64,000 nt of DNA from Leptobrachium leishanense (Eukaryota > Chordata > Amphibia > Anura > Megophryidae). A model generated the notes under the pieces. That model saw only the letters and a program-made list of their open reading frames with translations. It searched no databases and was not told the origin of the DNA. Location of the stretch: contig CM019065.1 in NCBI GenBank assembly GCA_009667805.1, forward strand, positions 20,301,822-20,365,821, read 5' to 3'. Below, one piece after another: positions 1 to 11,800 of the stretch. A program made the translations under genes and the position numbers. Position 1 is the stretch's first letter; every line of letters begins with the position of its first letter.

Positions 1-232
1 AAATCACTGATTCTGATTGGATACTGACACCTGTTTACCTTTCTTGATCTGCAACTCACAGTTGAGAAACTGGCTGTGTTGATGTGTTCATCTTAAAAAC
101 AAGTTCAAAATGGCCGCCTCAACACTACCAGATCTCTAAGAGTAATTACAACAAAACAAATCATAGCTTGGTTTGGGGGAAATAACATTGATCTGATGTG
201 AAAGGAAACTCTTGTCCACAACAAAAATAATA

Positions 233-320
233 AGCAGATACTCGAGTATAACGCAAGTTTTTTGAGTAAAAAACCAACCTTAAAACCGTATGGGTTGCGT
301 TATACTCGAGACATCTGCTT
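233..320. repeat. Short inverted repeat around a XhoI-like core
   Basis: Two arms of about 24 bases (from 233 and ending at 320) are near reverse complements, both containing CTCGAGTATAACGCAA or its complement. Related words recur near 948-965 and 1016-1035. This suggests the decayed ends of a DNA transposon, but no target duplication was found and the family is not identified. Confidence 0.45.
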
Positions 321-514
321 GATTCCTGGGCTCTCACATGCATGCTCTGCAGGAGGGATGGACATTGAGCTGATGAAAGCTTGCCCTGCCGAGATACTGT
401 TTCCTCCCACTGTTAAAGCTGCAGCAACTCACTCAGGCTCCATGTGTGAGTGAAGAGCCCAGGGGGGAGCATGACAGTGTGCAGAAACAGAGCACATATT
501 AACCAATTTATCCA

Positions 515-830
515 CAGCCAGCCCTAACTACTTAACCCTTACTCACTACAGCCATCATCCCTCCAATCTCCTCCAAAACCCTGCAGCCCTGACTAACCAT
601 TAACCCTTAGTGACTGCAGCCCTCAACACCTCCAATACCATTCAGCCCTTTATTAACCCTTCACAATGCAATCCCAATTTAACTCTGCACCCTGCAGCCC
701 TGACTTTAACCATCAACCCTTGGTGACTGCAGCCATAAAGTACCCATGAACAAAACACCTTCAATACCCTTCAGCCCTCAAGTAAACCTTCAATCCAAAA
801 ACATACATTAACCTTTGCAATAAAACCAGT
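515..830. repeat. Degenerate tandem repeat
   Basis: Words such as GCAGCCCTGACTAACC and TTAACCCTTAGTGACTGCAG recur with imperfect spacing of roughly 60-120 bases. Each unit has a run of CCAATACC-like sequence. It reads as an old minisatellite. No gene is visible between 1 and 1226. Confidence 0.5.
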
Positions 831-1226
831 AACATTAACCCCTTTATAATACATATACTTTGCTTCATATAATCAATGTAATGGAAATACAGTAATTTAA
901 GACTTTTGTAATTTTTTTTAAAATTGATACTTTTATAATATTGCTCCTAGCGTTATATTCGAGTCTTGAGTCTCATTTCCATAATGGATCTCTAACCCTC
1001 GTGCTATACACGTGTCGCGTTATACTCAAGTATCTACGGTACCCAGATTTTTCAAGTCTGAGTTTGATCATGTTGCTTCTGCTCTGTCACCCCCTGTCCC
1101 CACTGCAGGTGTGGGGTGTTTGACCTCCACCACTTTAAATCTTTACCTGCAATCGATGAGGGGCAGATATTGTGCCCATGTCTATAAGATACAGTTATAT
1201 TTCTATATCTGATGTTTAGTATTTAA

Positions 1227-2093
1227 CCCCATAGTGACAAGGCAATATCATTTTCAGTCTGAAAAACCTACTGTTGTTTTAAGCTCTAATTTTCCTCTTA
1301 CTCGTAGATGGAACCCACACATATTATATACAGTTTTTCTCTCCATGAAATAACTATATTATGTCTAAGATCTAATTATTCTAAAGCTCCCATTATTTCC
1401 CTCGTATAATTTACTATAAAAATAATTATGACATATGATGAAAAAACACTTTTTTTTTACTTTAATTTCCAAAATCTACAACCGTCGAAAGAGATCCCGG
1501 CTAAATAATGTTGAAATTTTGTCCTGAAATTAGAAATACCTATTTATTTATTTTTTACATGTTTTTGCTTTTCAACCCCTTCACTGCTGTGCCATTTCAC
1601 CTCTGCGTGCTGAACTCATTTTGACTGTTTTATGCTCATAATGTTTAAACGTGACTTGAAGTCTATTTTATTATACCTCCCAGACAAAATATTTTTTTTA
1701 AAAAGCCCATTTATTTTTATTTTTACACCAAACCTTGTCATGTTTGGTATCATTGGAAAGGCCATGATCAGGCCTTTCCATTGATTCTAAACATGAGCCT
1801 CGGATCGGGAGATATGGGTGTCCAAAAGGTGCCTCCTTTTTTTCCTACGGGCAGTCATTGGGGAGGGAGAGTGTTCTAAAGGACCGTGCCTGAAAATGAC
1901 GTCATTGTGACGGTTGGGGCCTATAAAACCATCGGGCCGGCTTCTAGGAAACCTGACTAATGTGGAACCTCAGCCAGAGAGTTGGGTATAGGGAGGGAGG
2001 GGAGTTAAAGTACCATGACATATATATATGTCCTTGATAATTAAGGGCAATTTTCGCCAGGACGTATTTTGTACATCAGTGGTTCTTAAGAGG
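1227..2093. mobile_element. piggyBac-like non-autonomous element
   Basis: The element is bounded by TTAA on both sides (1223-1226 and 2094-2097). The left end begins CCCCATAGTGAC and the right end, read inward, begins CCTCTTAAGAACC. TTAA duplication with CCY termini fits piggyBac-like elements; Kolobok also uses TTAA. The interior closely resembles the element at 12888-14762, including the CGTGTTTAAAC-type words and the CATGTTTGGTATCATTGGAA block. There is no transposase ORF, so it is non-autonomous. Confidence 0.65.
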
Positions 2094-2288
2094 TTAAAGT
2101 AGCGTCCACATTCAAGATTATGAGTGCAACATTTAAGAAACAAATTCAAGAGCGCAAAAGAACTAAATAATGAATTATACTGTCATGTGAAAAGAAATAC
2201 AGTAAAAATGTATATAAATAATCCATAAGACTTCTTAGTATAAATTTAAAGTGGCAGTGCAGAGTAAGATACCTAGAAATAGATACAC

Positions 2289-2390
2289 TGACATTACGGT
2301 GCTGTTCGGTGTTCTCTAAATAGATTAACCATTACTTCTCTATGGAGATTTCACTGCCGCAAAGATCACAGTATTGCGCTGGCAATTCAT
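2289..2390. mobile_element. Fragment of the 8859-12549 element family
   Basis: This stretch matches about 12325-12430 in the same orientation. Shared words include GCTGTTCGGTGT, TAGATTAA, CATTACTTCTCTATG and GCTGGCAATTC. It stops at the following TA microsatellite, so only a truncated piece remains. Confidence 0.6.
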
Positions 2391-2410
2391 ATTATATATA
2401 TATATATATA

Positions 2411-2449
<39 letters not shown>

Positions 2450-2464
2450 TGTATATATATATAA
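2391..2464. repeat. (TA)n microsatellite
   Basis: Almost pure TA dinucleotide repeat with a few C interruptions, directly abutting the left end of the Penelope-like element. Such AT runs are common targets or by-products of element insertion. Confidence 0.9.
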
Positions 2465-3157
2465 AATCAATCGAAAAATCACCAGCACTCCAGGGTTTTC
2501 TCCAAAATCCAGAATTTATTTTTCCATATGCTATAAAAACATCAACGTTTTGTTCCCAACTTGGGACCTTCTTCAGGACACAGACATAAAATACCCCATT
2601 CTCAACCTGACGGTTCCAATAGGGGTTACAATTACAAAGAAATAAAATCACCGGTCACTCGCCCTTCCCGGTGTGCAGGGCGCCCAGCGAGTTTAGGGGG
2701 TCATCGTGCATGCACCGGAACCCCGGTGCATCTCAATGATGTCCTCACTGTTGTCCTACTAACCTGGACGCCACTGCAGATTGCGGTCCATTCCCTACCC
2801 CACCTTCCACTCGAGGGAGAGAAAATCGCCCGCCCCCTCCCCTCACACCGCAGGGTGGTAATCGATGCTGTCTAAAAACACTGGCATTCTCTGTGGATTA
2901 CATTTAACAAATTTCAAAGCACAATATGTTTAAACAAGTTGTATTCAACTGCACAAGTATTGCAGATATTCTAATAGCCATCAAATCCAACAATTTTCCT
3001 GAATCTTAAGCATTAAACATATACCGAATACATATTTCTCTCATTTAAACCCCGTGGATAAGCTGTATCTAATACATGAATCCATCGTGCTTCTTTTTTG
3101 AGCAACAGCAAACTCCTATCTCCACCCCGTCTAAGGGGGGGGGGTACATGATCTATC

Positions 3158-3802
3158 TCAAAGAGAATACTGGATGACCCTGCTCAAAAAAATTCTAGCA
3201 ACCGGCTTATCAGAACGACCATCCCTATAGGCGTTTCTGATATTAGATCTATGGTTCCTAATTCTTTTGCACAATTGTGTCGTGGTTTTACCAATATACG
3301 TAAGGCCACAAGGGCACATAATGTTATAGATTACAAACTCTGTCTTGCAAGATATTGTGTGTCGTATAGAGTATCTTTTACCAGTATGGGGATGTTGAAA
3401 ATCTTTAGCCAGTACCATATGCCCACAGGTTACACATCCCAAGCATCTCTTACACCCCCAATTACGAAAACTGTTCGACTCCTGGGAGTAACTATGTACT
3501 GGGTCCGTATGGACCAACAGATCCTTCAAGCTACGTTTTTTTTTATAGCAAAACCTAGGGCGTTGTTTAAACATATCCGTCAAGGTTTGATCATGTTCCA
3601 ATGCCCGCCAGTGTTTCCTGACAACCAAGGTTAGTTTTTCTGTGGCCGTATTGAATGTGATGGGAAAACTGAGATGTACATCTTCCCCCCCACCTCCATC
3701 CTGTGGGGCTCTAGCCTTTCTTAGGGCAGTCTCTAAAGTTTGTTTCGAGTATCCTATTTGTCTAAACTTCTTGAACATCTGGCCCAGTTGCTCCTCTCTC
3801 AC
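3158..3802 (-). CDS. Penelope-like element GIY-YIG endonuclease region
   Basis: An open frame of 214 codons gives the C-terminal part of a PLE polyprotein. Residues about 85-130 hold a basic and cysteine-rich linker ([12 protein letters not shown]). Residues about 155-190 hold the GIY-YIG nuclease core, visible as [17 protein letters not shown] followed by RIRNHR. In this family the nuclease nicks target DNA to prime reverse transcription. The frame is open here but joins an RT region disrupted by a hAT and stops, so it is a remnant. The Met at 3802 is internal to the original protein, so it is not a true start. Overlapping plus-strand frames are shadows. Confidence 0.75.
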   Translation of the reverse strand: MREEQLGQMFKKFRQIGYSKQTLETALRKARAPQDGGGGEDVHLSFPITFNTATEKLTLVVRKHWRALEHDQTLTDMFKQRPRFCYKKKRSLKDLLVHTDPVHSYSQESNSFRNWGCKRCLGCVTCGHMVLAKDFQHPHTGKRYSIRHTISCKTEFVIYNIMCPCGLTYIGKTTTQLCKRIRNHRSNIRNAYRDGRSDKPVARIFLSRVIQYSL

Positions 3803-4535
3803 GACCTGGTCACTATTGTTTCTTATGACCCTCAGTAACTGGGCAATAGGTTAAAGCTTTCTTGGAATGTTCTGGATGTGCACTGGAACTTAGCAACAAT
3901 GTATTTCGATCTGTGGGCTTAGAAAACAATGAGTACTGTAACCGATTGTCCTATAAAGATTTTTATATCTAAGAAGTGAATTGACTCTTTACTCACCTCA
4001 CTGGTCACCTTACTCGGGGTGTTTAAACCAGACCTCAACATTTCCACTCGCCTGCTCGCATTTGGCGAGTGGAAATTAGCTGCGGGCGAGTGGGGCAGAC
4101 TGACCCATTGGTTGCTGGGTTCAGTGGGCCGCCGCCGCCTTAATTCACAGCTCCGATATCAGACTCTTGGAGTCCGAATCCGGAGCTGTCTGTCTGATCA
4201 GCGCTGCCTCCTCCTGCGTGACCCACGAGGTTCACATTCGCAGGTCACCTGCCCACCCATGTGAGGTGTCGCACACTCGCAGCGTAAGTGCTGCGAGTCT
4301 ACGAAGCATCAAGTGGGTAGGTCAGGTGACGAGCAGGAGGGGGCAGCACCAATGCAGCATGCGTTCCCAGACTCTTGTCATGAGTGTGGGAAGCACGCTG
4401 CAGCTCCGATCAGCACACAGAAGAGGTGGAGCCAGCCTGCATCCAGGAAAGAGGACAGAGCAGCCCAATCTGCTGACTTTGGTAAGTAACTGTTTGGGGG
4501 AGAGGGGGTGTAAAAAGAGAAGACAATGGGAGGAG

Positions 4536-5480
4536 GGGGTGGAGAAGAGCATGAGAGAGGGGTGAGAAAGAGCATGAGAGAGGGGTGAGAAAGAGCATGA
4601 GAGGGGGTGAAAGAGCATGAGGGGGGAGAAAGAGCATGAGAGGGGGTGAAAGAGCATGAGAGGGTGGTGAAAGTGCAAGAGGGGGTGTGAAGAGCATGAG
4701 AGGGGGTGAAAGAGCATGAGAGGGTGGTGAAAGAGCATGAGAGGGTGGTGAAAGTGCAGAGAGGGGGTGAAAGAGCATGAGAGAGGGGGTGAAAGAGCAT
4801 GAGAGGTGGTGAAAGTGCAGGAGGGGGTGAAAGAGCATGAGAGGGGGTAAAAGAGCATGAGAGAGGGTGGTGAAAGAGCAGGAGGGGGTGAAAGAGCATG
4901 AGAGGGGGTAAAAGAGCATGAGAGAGGGGGTGAAAGAGCATGAGAGGGTGGTGAAAGTGCAGGAGGGGGTGAAAGAGCATGGAGGGGGTAAAAGAGCATG
5001 AGAGAGGTGGTGAAAGAGCAGAGGGGGGTGAAAGAGCAGAGAGAGGGGGTGAAAGAGCAGGAGAGAGGGGGTGAAAGAGCAGGAGAGAGGGTGGTGAAAG
5101 AGCAGGAGGGGGTGAAAGAGCATGAGAGAGGGGGTGAAAGAGCAGGAGAGGGGGGTGAAAGTGCAGGAGGGGGTGAAATAGCATGAGAGAAGGGGTGAAA
5201 GAGCATGAGAGAGGGGGTGAAAGAGCATGAGAGGGTGATGAAAGTGCAGGAGGGGGTGAAAGAGCATGAGAGAGGGGGTAAAAGAGCATGAGAGGGTGGT
5301 GAAAGAGCAGGAGGGGGTGAAAGAGCATGAGAGAGGGGGTGAAAGAGCATGAGAGTGGAGTGAAAAAGAATGAGAGGGGATGAAAAAGAAAGAGGGGTGA
5401 AAAAGAGAATGAGAGAGGGGGTTAAAAAGAGAGAAAGAGGGAGTAAAAAAAAGAGGGAGTAAAAAGAATGAGAGGGGGTA
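4536..5480. repeat. Purine-rich minisatellite, unit about 20 bp
   Basis: More than 40 imperfect copies of GAAAGAGCATGAGAGGGGGT and shorter variants. The plus strand is almost all purine. It produces three long overlapping minus-strand frames rich in Leu, Phe, Ser, Pro and His (up to 400 codons). They are open only because the repeat has few stops, so I do not call them genes. Confidence 0.9.
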
Positions 5481-5513
5481 TAAAAAAAGGCATTGGAGCT
5501 CCTATACGCTCCT

Positions 5514-5825
5514 ACACAGTGCACATTATTGTGAGTTTTATTACTGTGGTGCTCTGATGCGTAGTGTGTATGACTGTATCAGAGCACCACAGCAATAAAA
5601 CTCACAATAATGTGCACTGTGTAGGAACATATCACAGAGCTCCACTTCAATAAAACTCATTAATGTGCGGTGTGTATGAGCGTGAGTTTTATTACTGTGG
5701 CGCTCCCTGATATGTACAGTGTGAGTGCATCACAGAGCTCCACAGCAATAAAACTCGCGCTCATACACACCGCACATTACTGTGAGTTTTATTGCTGTGC
5801 AGCTCTGTGATACGCTCATACACTC
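5514..5825. repeat. Palindromic repeat cluster inside hAT copy 1
   Basis: Arms of about 45 bases centred near 5565 are nearly perfect reverse complements (TGTGAGTTTTATTACTGTGG against CCACAGCAATAAAACTCACA). Further copies of the same arm follow to about 5825 in alternating orientation. It is part of the hAT interior and would form strong hairpins. Confidence 0.75.
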
Positions 5826-5995
5826 CACACATTATTTCCCTTTATGTTTCCACTGCTTTGTTATATTATTAATGATAAATAATAATTTAAGAGGGTGTGT
5901 TTAGGGGCAGAGTTAAGGATACGGGTTGGGTGGCGAGTAACTCTTAAGGCCTGGCTAGTATCTTGGGACCTGAAATTTTGAGCCCTGGTTTAAAC

Positions 5996-6445
5996 TATTA
6001 TTAGAGTGTTCCACTGATTTTGCTTCCTCCACTGTACCCTGCCACAAAATAAAAATATCATCTATGAATCTTACATATATCAAGATTTTAGTAGAAAAAT
6101 GATTCAGTATATATTTTTCTTCAAAGCTGTACATATACACATTGGCATACATGGGGGCCATAGAGGCCCCCATGGATATCCCCGTGCGCTGTACAAACCA
6201 CCGATTCTAGAATATGAAGTAATTACTTGGCAATGCCAGGGATAAAAGTTCCAACACGAACTCTATACAGGGCCCACTATATGACCTGGAATTGGACAAA
6301 AGATTTTGCATTACCAACCTGGTGAGGAATCACCGTATAAAGACTTTTAACATCCATGGTAACGAAAACCAATTCCCCAACATCTAAATTAACCAATCTT
6401 ATGGTTCGCAAGAAGTCCTCTGTGTCCTTAATACAGGTGGGAATG
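5996..6445 (-). pseudogene. Penelope-like element reverse transcriptase fragment
   Basis: Minus-strand translation shows the RT core: a VTMDVKSLYTVIPH-like block near 6340-6360, GASMAPMYANVYM near 6140-6175, and FIDDIFILW near 6040-6075 holding the catalytic Asp pair. These fit Penelope-like RTs. An in-frame stop occurs between the first and second blocks, around 6275-6285. The downstream coding sequence is split off by the hAT at 5987 and resumes at about 4020. Copying of element RNA is the inferred ancestral role; this copy cannot be functional. Confidence 0.7.
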
Positions 6446-6464
6446 TCCTGTACTGGAAGGCCCT

Positions 6465-6659
6465 ATGTTTTGCTATAAAAAAAAACGTAGCTTGAAGGAT
6501 CTGTTGGTCCATACGGGCCCAGTATGTAGTTACACCCAGGAGTCGAACAGTTTTCATAATTGGGGGTGTAAGAGATGCTTGGGATGTGTAACCTGTGGGC
6601 ATATGGTACCGGCTAAAGAATTTCAACATCCCTATACTGGTAAAAGATACTCTATATGA
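6465..6659 (+). pseudogene. Inverted-arm copy of the PLE linker region
   Basis: The plus strand here translates to a near copy of residues 80-145 of the ORF at 3158-3802 ([17 protein letters not shown] through TGKRYSI), then stops. It is the part of the inverted arm that still carries coding sequence. The GIY-YIG core that should follow is deleted, so it is a coding relic rather than a gene. Confidence 0.75.
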
Positions 6660-6895
6660 CACACAATATCTTGCAAGACAGAGTTTGTAATCTAATATGC
6701 CGGTTGATAGACATTTTTTAGAGCAGGGTCATCCAGTATCCTCTTTGATATTTGTTGCGATAGATCATGTACCCCCCCCCCCTTAGACGGGGTGGAGATA
6801 GGAGTTTGCTGTTGCTCAAAAAAAAGCATGATGGATTCATGTATTAGATACAGTTTATCCACGGGGTTTAAATGAGAGAAGTATGTATTCAGTAT

Positions 6896-7634
6896 GGCCC
6901 CTATTACGGTCTTGGCGTTAAAACGCAGATGCAGGGGAGGAAAAACTGCACCCGCAGTTTCCCCCCTTGCGCCCGCGTTTTAACGCCAGATTACAATGCA
7001 GGCGCAAAAAATACTGCCTGCATTGTTATCGAGCGTTAAAGTTAGGGATGTGCGCGGCAGCGCTGAGCGCAGCCGCACGCATCCTCTCAATGAAGTCCAT
7101 AGGACTCCATTGAGTTCCTCTCTGCCGGTCACGTGACCGGCCGGATCTCGCACCGCGAGATCCAGTCGGTCGGCGTAGTGATACGCAAAGAAAGACAGAG
7201 GGACTTTTTCCCCCTGTCTTTCCCTGCTCCCGCCGGCCAGAGGATGTGACCGGAGCCACGGTCCTCGCCGCGGGATAGAGGGTAAGGATGTGGCTTGTTT
7301 TTTTTATTTTTACAGCTGGTATTAACGGATTCTGCAGAAGCGGAATCCGTTAACACCAGGTCCTGGCTCTGGTTAACTTTTCGTTGACCAGAGCCAGGCG
7401 TTAATCAGCGCTGGGACATTGTAATCCAGCGCTGATTAACACTTTGCGCTCCCCATGTTAAGAATAGGGAGCGCAAAGTGCAGTGACCTCACGCTGAGAA
7501 GCGCAAGATACCAAACGCAAACGGGTTTTTTAACCTGTTTGCATTTGGATTGTAATAGGCAACTAATACCGCAGCTAACGGTAGTGCTCACGCAGCTGAG
7601 CGCTATCGTTAGCGTTAGGTATGTAATAGGGGCC
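6896..7634. mobile_element. Harbinger-like MITE, copy A
   Basis: Perfect 12-bp terminal inverted repeats GGCCCCTATTAC, flanked by the 3-bp repeat TAT at 6893-6895 and 7635-7637. The inverted arm of the PLE supplies the empty site: the matching left-arm sequence has a single TAT at this point. A 3-bp duplication with GGSC-type ends suggests PIF/Harbinger. The interior has many short inverted repeats and no transposase. Copy B is at 40720-41457. Confidence 0.8.
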
Positions 7635-8245
7635 TATATGTTTAATGCATAAGATTCAGGAAAATTGTTGGATTTGAGGGCTATTAGAATATCTGCAATA
7701 CTTGTGCAGTTGAATACAACTTGTTTATACTTATTGTGCTTTGAAATTTGTTAAATGTAATCCACAGAAAACGCCAGTGTTTTTAGACAGCATCGATTAC
7801 CACCCTGCGGTGTGAGGAGAGGGGGCGGGTGATTTTCTCTCCCTCGTGTGGAAGATGGGCTAGGGAATGGACCGTTATCTGCAGTGGCGTCCAGGTTACT
7901 AGGACAACAGTGAGGACATCATTGAGATGCGCCGGAGTTCCGGCGCATGCGTGATGACCCCCTAAGCACGCTGGGCGCCCCGCACGCCGGGAATGGTGAG
8001 TGACCGCTGATTTTATTTCTGTGTACTTTTAACCCATATTTAAACCATCAGGTTGAGAATGGGGTATGTTATGTCTATGTCCTGAAGAGGGTACCAAGTT
8101 GGGACCGAAACGTTGATGTTTTTTATAGCATATGGATAAATAAATTTTGGATTTTGGAGAAAACCCTGGAGTGCTGGTGATTTTTCGATTGATTCTATAT
8201 CTTGAAGTCCACCTCTGAGCACCGGGTGTATGGACTGAAGGTTTA

Positions 8246-8671
8246 GGCTAGGGTCAGACGAAAGCATTTTTCCCGTGAACGTGAAAAAGTGCGTCCGAAC
8301 GCATTGACGTATCTTTTCACGGAATGCGATAAAACGGTCAGACGACGCGCATTTTCGGGCGTGATTTTGTACGGATCGTCAATAAAACTCTTTTTGCGTC
8401 TGGACGTTATGTAGGCTGGACATTAGCAGTGTCTGACATCTCCTAATCACGCAAACACGCCGCTATGCCGCAGCTGCGCACTCAGTACGTCAGTACTAGC
8501 GGTTCAGCATTCTCAGAAAAATGCGTTCAAATTCCACTTGCGTTGCACGGCCGGACTTTTGTGCGGCCGTACATCGTATATTGGCCGTCATTGCCTGTCA
8601 TCTGCTGCTAGTGCGGCCGTGATTATGTGCGCCAGAACGCACGTTAAAAGTGCGCTGGTCTGACCCCAGCC
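8246..8671. mobile_element. MITE with GGCTRGGGTCAGAC ends
   Basis: Termini GGCTAGGGTCAGAC and, read inward, GGCTGGGGTCAGAC, with TA on both outer sides. The interior is rich in CG dinucleotides and CGTAC/GCGCA words and has no coding frame. A related left end is at 19834. The TA duplication suggests a Tc1/mariner-type mobiliser, but this is inference. Confidence 0.65.
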
Positions 8672-8673
8672 TA

Positions 8674-8733
8674 AACCGTGAGTGCAGACCACAACAATAT
8701 AAAAAAATATCGTTGTGGTCTGCACTCACGGTT
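8674..8733. repeat. Near-perfect 27-bp hairpin
   Basis: Left arm 8674-8700 and right arm 8707-8733 are reverse complements with one mismatch, separated by six A residues. The arm contains GTGAGTGCAGACCACAAC. It directly abuts the right end of the MITE at 8246-8671. It could be a tiny fold-back element or a hairpin-forming transcript. Confidence 0.85.
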
Positions 8734-8858
8734 AAACCGTAGCCATTATATTAATATAAATATAAATATAATGGCCAGCTTTTTAAAAAGCAGAATGGCC
8801 ATGGAATTGCACCATATGGGAAAATTCAGTTCGGCTCTCTTTACATTGAAACCTATAT

Positions 8859-11800
8859 GGGTTATTCAAAGTTTTTATAATTTATTTATTCAACCGTTTA
8901 TTCTTTTCATTTGCAGCAAAAGGTCTTTTTAGTAATCTATTTTTTTTAAAAACTTTCATACTTTTCTGGATTTTTCAGGGAAATTTTTGATGATTCTGAA
9001 TTTTGAACTGCCGTTTCTTCTTTATTCTGTAACAGACTTTTTTATTATTATTCATGTGACCTTATTTATTATTTCCATGCATTTTTTTTGTTTTAAATGT
9101 CTTTGAAAAATGTTGTATTTTTATTTAAATTTTTTACCCCAGTTCGGCGGCTGATCTACTTTTTTTGCGGCATTCGATGGCTGATCGGTGTTTGACTGCT
9201 AATGCAGTGGTGTTTAGTGGATAGTCGGTTATGTTTGGTGATCTATTATCGGCTTTCAGCAGACCGTCGTCAGGTTGATCGGTGCCGTTCATGGGAAGGC
9301 CACACTTCGGGGACTCTAGGTAATTGCTGAATTTATTGCGGGGTCGACAAATTGAGCTCGCCAAAGGGCGCCGAACAAGAGAGCACCTGTAACAGGGGCA
9401 CCCAGCGTGAGCCAAAGTGGGCCCTCTATACTTAATTTTCAGCCCTTTAGGCAGGTTTACTGTTGGCTGCATAGACACAAACCACAGCACAGATCAAAGA
9501 CAAGAGACTAACAGAACTGGAACAACAGGAAGGGCAGGAGAACAAGGGGAAAACAGAACACTAAAGGGAACCCTAACTCTGGAATAAGGTGCTTACAATG
9601 GCCTTCAATCTAGGAAAGGGAATATCACATGAATACACAGAACAAGAGAACAGGAAGGACGAGGGTTCACCAGGATACAACAGCACAATATACTCACACC
9701 CAGCAGCACCCACAGGGAAACCCTGATCTGGGATAAGGTCCTTACAATGGTTTTCTACACTAATGAAAATAATGCTACTGGGTGATACACTAAACAGGAT
9801 ACAGGACATAAGGAATAAGTAATAGAGAATAACAGGGATTACCAAGAGAGTAGTGAGAATACAAAGCCAAGATCATACACCAGAGCAGGAAGTCCTACCA
9901 GCCAGGGTTCAGGAACCAATGAGGGAAGTCAGACATGTAGAGTTTGGTACACAGAATAGCAATGAATTGCATACAAGGATACACAGAAGAATTGTCAGCA
10001 CCTGGCCAAGATCATACACAGAAAATACCAGGACATAGTTCACAAGAAGCAATAACCCTCAGGAGCAAGAATCTCAGGAACAGACACCCATGCAAGAGCC
10101 ACGATCAAATGCACTGATAGCATATTTATGGGAACAGGGCAGACCATGTAACCTCAGGCCAGGCCAGCTGCTGTCAGGCTTGCGCCATGAACGAGCCATG
10201 GCGCAGCCTCTGTGTGGTAATATAAAATCCCAAGTGCTGGACTTAAGCAGGCAGACAGACACTGGAGGCAGTATATGCACAATAAGGCTTGTATTGTGGA
10301 ATGGTTCACAGCAAAAAGTCCAGCACAGAACAGATAGTAACACAAAAAACACAGGCAAGTGGATGGAAGGCCACATAGTCTCTCTCTAGATCCTCTTGAG
10401 GAGAAGCAGGAGCCTTTGGTAACAGTACCTATATAGAAGGTCTACTTCTATGAGAGAGCTTGGGGGCTGGAAGCCAATTGAGAGTCTCTGGACCCACTGG
10501 ATAGTGGGCCACGCAGTGGATTGTCCAGCAAGCAGGAACCAGGTAATGCAGACACAGCAAGGATGGAATAACTGGTATACACGGCAGAGCAGATAAATCA
10601 GGAGACATACAATAACAAGAGGGAGCTCTCAGGACCTCTGACAACAGGAAGGGAAAACACAAAATGGAAGAGCAACAATGGAAGGGTGTAATCAGGTATT
10701 TATGCAAAACACACAGTCTCTAGAACAGGAGTTAACCCTTAGGTGGATGCAGACAGGGAGTAATGGTAAGCCAGACTGGCCACAGCAAGTTCCCAGGCCT
10801 GAGGCATGACAGCTGCAGGGGAATCCAGAAGAAGAATATGGTGGAATGGCTTGCTCTTACAAAGCAAGAGCTGGCGGTCTGGATCACGCTCACCACCAGG
10901 GGCAGAGCTGGAATGTGGAAACGTGACAGCACTGAAGTTTTGGTGCTCTCTTCATAACCCCCATAGTGGCATAATAAGTGTAGCATCAAATATGTGTGAC
11001 TAATCTAAAACAATACCTATTGCATTGCTCTTTCTGGTACTGGATCCTCAATCTGTCCATTAACCTCAAGAGATAAAAGGAGTGTTATATAGTCACTGGA
11101 CACAAATGTCAGTGCTTTGGTTTCTGCTTTATTGTGCAGCCATTGCAGGGTATAATGTAAACAAATACAAAATAAACACCTACTCCTGGATGGCCAACTC
11201 ACATTCCAGCAGATCTGTCTGACATGGTGGATGGCTAAAATGTTTACCTGTGCTCAGGATTAGGCTTCATTTCCCTCTGCACCTTGCACACATAACTGCC
11301 CTCTGAGGGATCCACACACCTCCTATAAAAAGGCAGGGCAGTCCTAATTAGGCCTCAGCTGTTGATTAACCCTATAGGGAAAAAGGGAGTCTTCCATCTG
11401 CCGGCTGATAAACGTATGGTCTACCACACTGCCCCTAAAAACAATGTCAAAAGAGATTCAAAAGGTAAACATAGCGCAATATAGTGTAATCATGTTGATA
11501 TCAGTGAATGAAAGATAATTCAGTTTTACTCAAATCTTCTGGATCCCACAGGCTAAATGCTGCTATGTGACGGCTGCTATTCTTTTTTTAAGCCTTTAGG
11601 TTGAATGAATCACCCAAAAAATGAGAACTGCATGAAACTAGTGACGAGACAGACAGAGGGACATCTGGCGCTGTTTATGTATTTAGTGCTCTGAGCCGTG
11701 ATTTGTATTTTATTCAGCATTTAGTTGTTGGAATCTCTGTCTCTATTTTCAGTTTTGAGGAGCAGTGTGGAGGATTATTGAGCTCAGGTTACAGTATTCA

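Larger units (their letters stand above)
4029..5987. mobile_element. hAT non-autonomous element, CAGGGCTCAA family, copy 1
   Basis: The ends are CAGACCTCAACATTTC at left and, read inward, CAGGGCTCAAAATTTC at right. An 8-bp direct repeat, GTTTAAAC, lies at 4021-4028 and 5988-5995. An 8-bp duplication and CAG termini are hAT hallmarks. The element interrupts the PLE reverse transcriptase. It encodes no recognisable transposase; the long minus-strand frames inside come from the tandem array. A second copy in inverted orientation is at 36344-37745, and both terminal regions match. Confidence 0.85.
2465..8194 (-). mobile_element. Penelope-like element with inverted arms
   Basis: The minus strand encodes a reverse transcriptase region (5996-6445), continued at 3803-4020, and then a GIY-YIG endonuclease ORF (3158-3802). 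This is the domain order of Penelope-like elements (PLEs). The outer parts, 2465-3565 and 6461-8194, are long reverse complements of each other, ending in AATCAATCGAAAAATCACC and its complement. PLEs often carry partial copies arranged this way (pseudo-LTRs). A hAT (4029-5987) and a Harbinger-like MITE (6896-7634) are inserted in it; removing them leaves about 3.0 kb. The right arm lacks the part matching about 3189-3325, which encodes the GIY-YIG core. The RT part has stops, so it is inactive. Confidence 0.8.

Noticed and set aside
4322..5524. Three long minus-strand frames rich in Leu, Phe, Ser, Pro and His (up to 400 codons)
   Set aside because: They overlap in all phases and exist only because the 20-bp purine array lacks stops. 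There are no domains, starts or splice signals.
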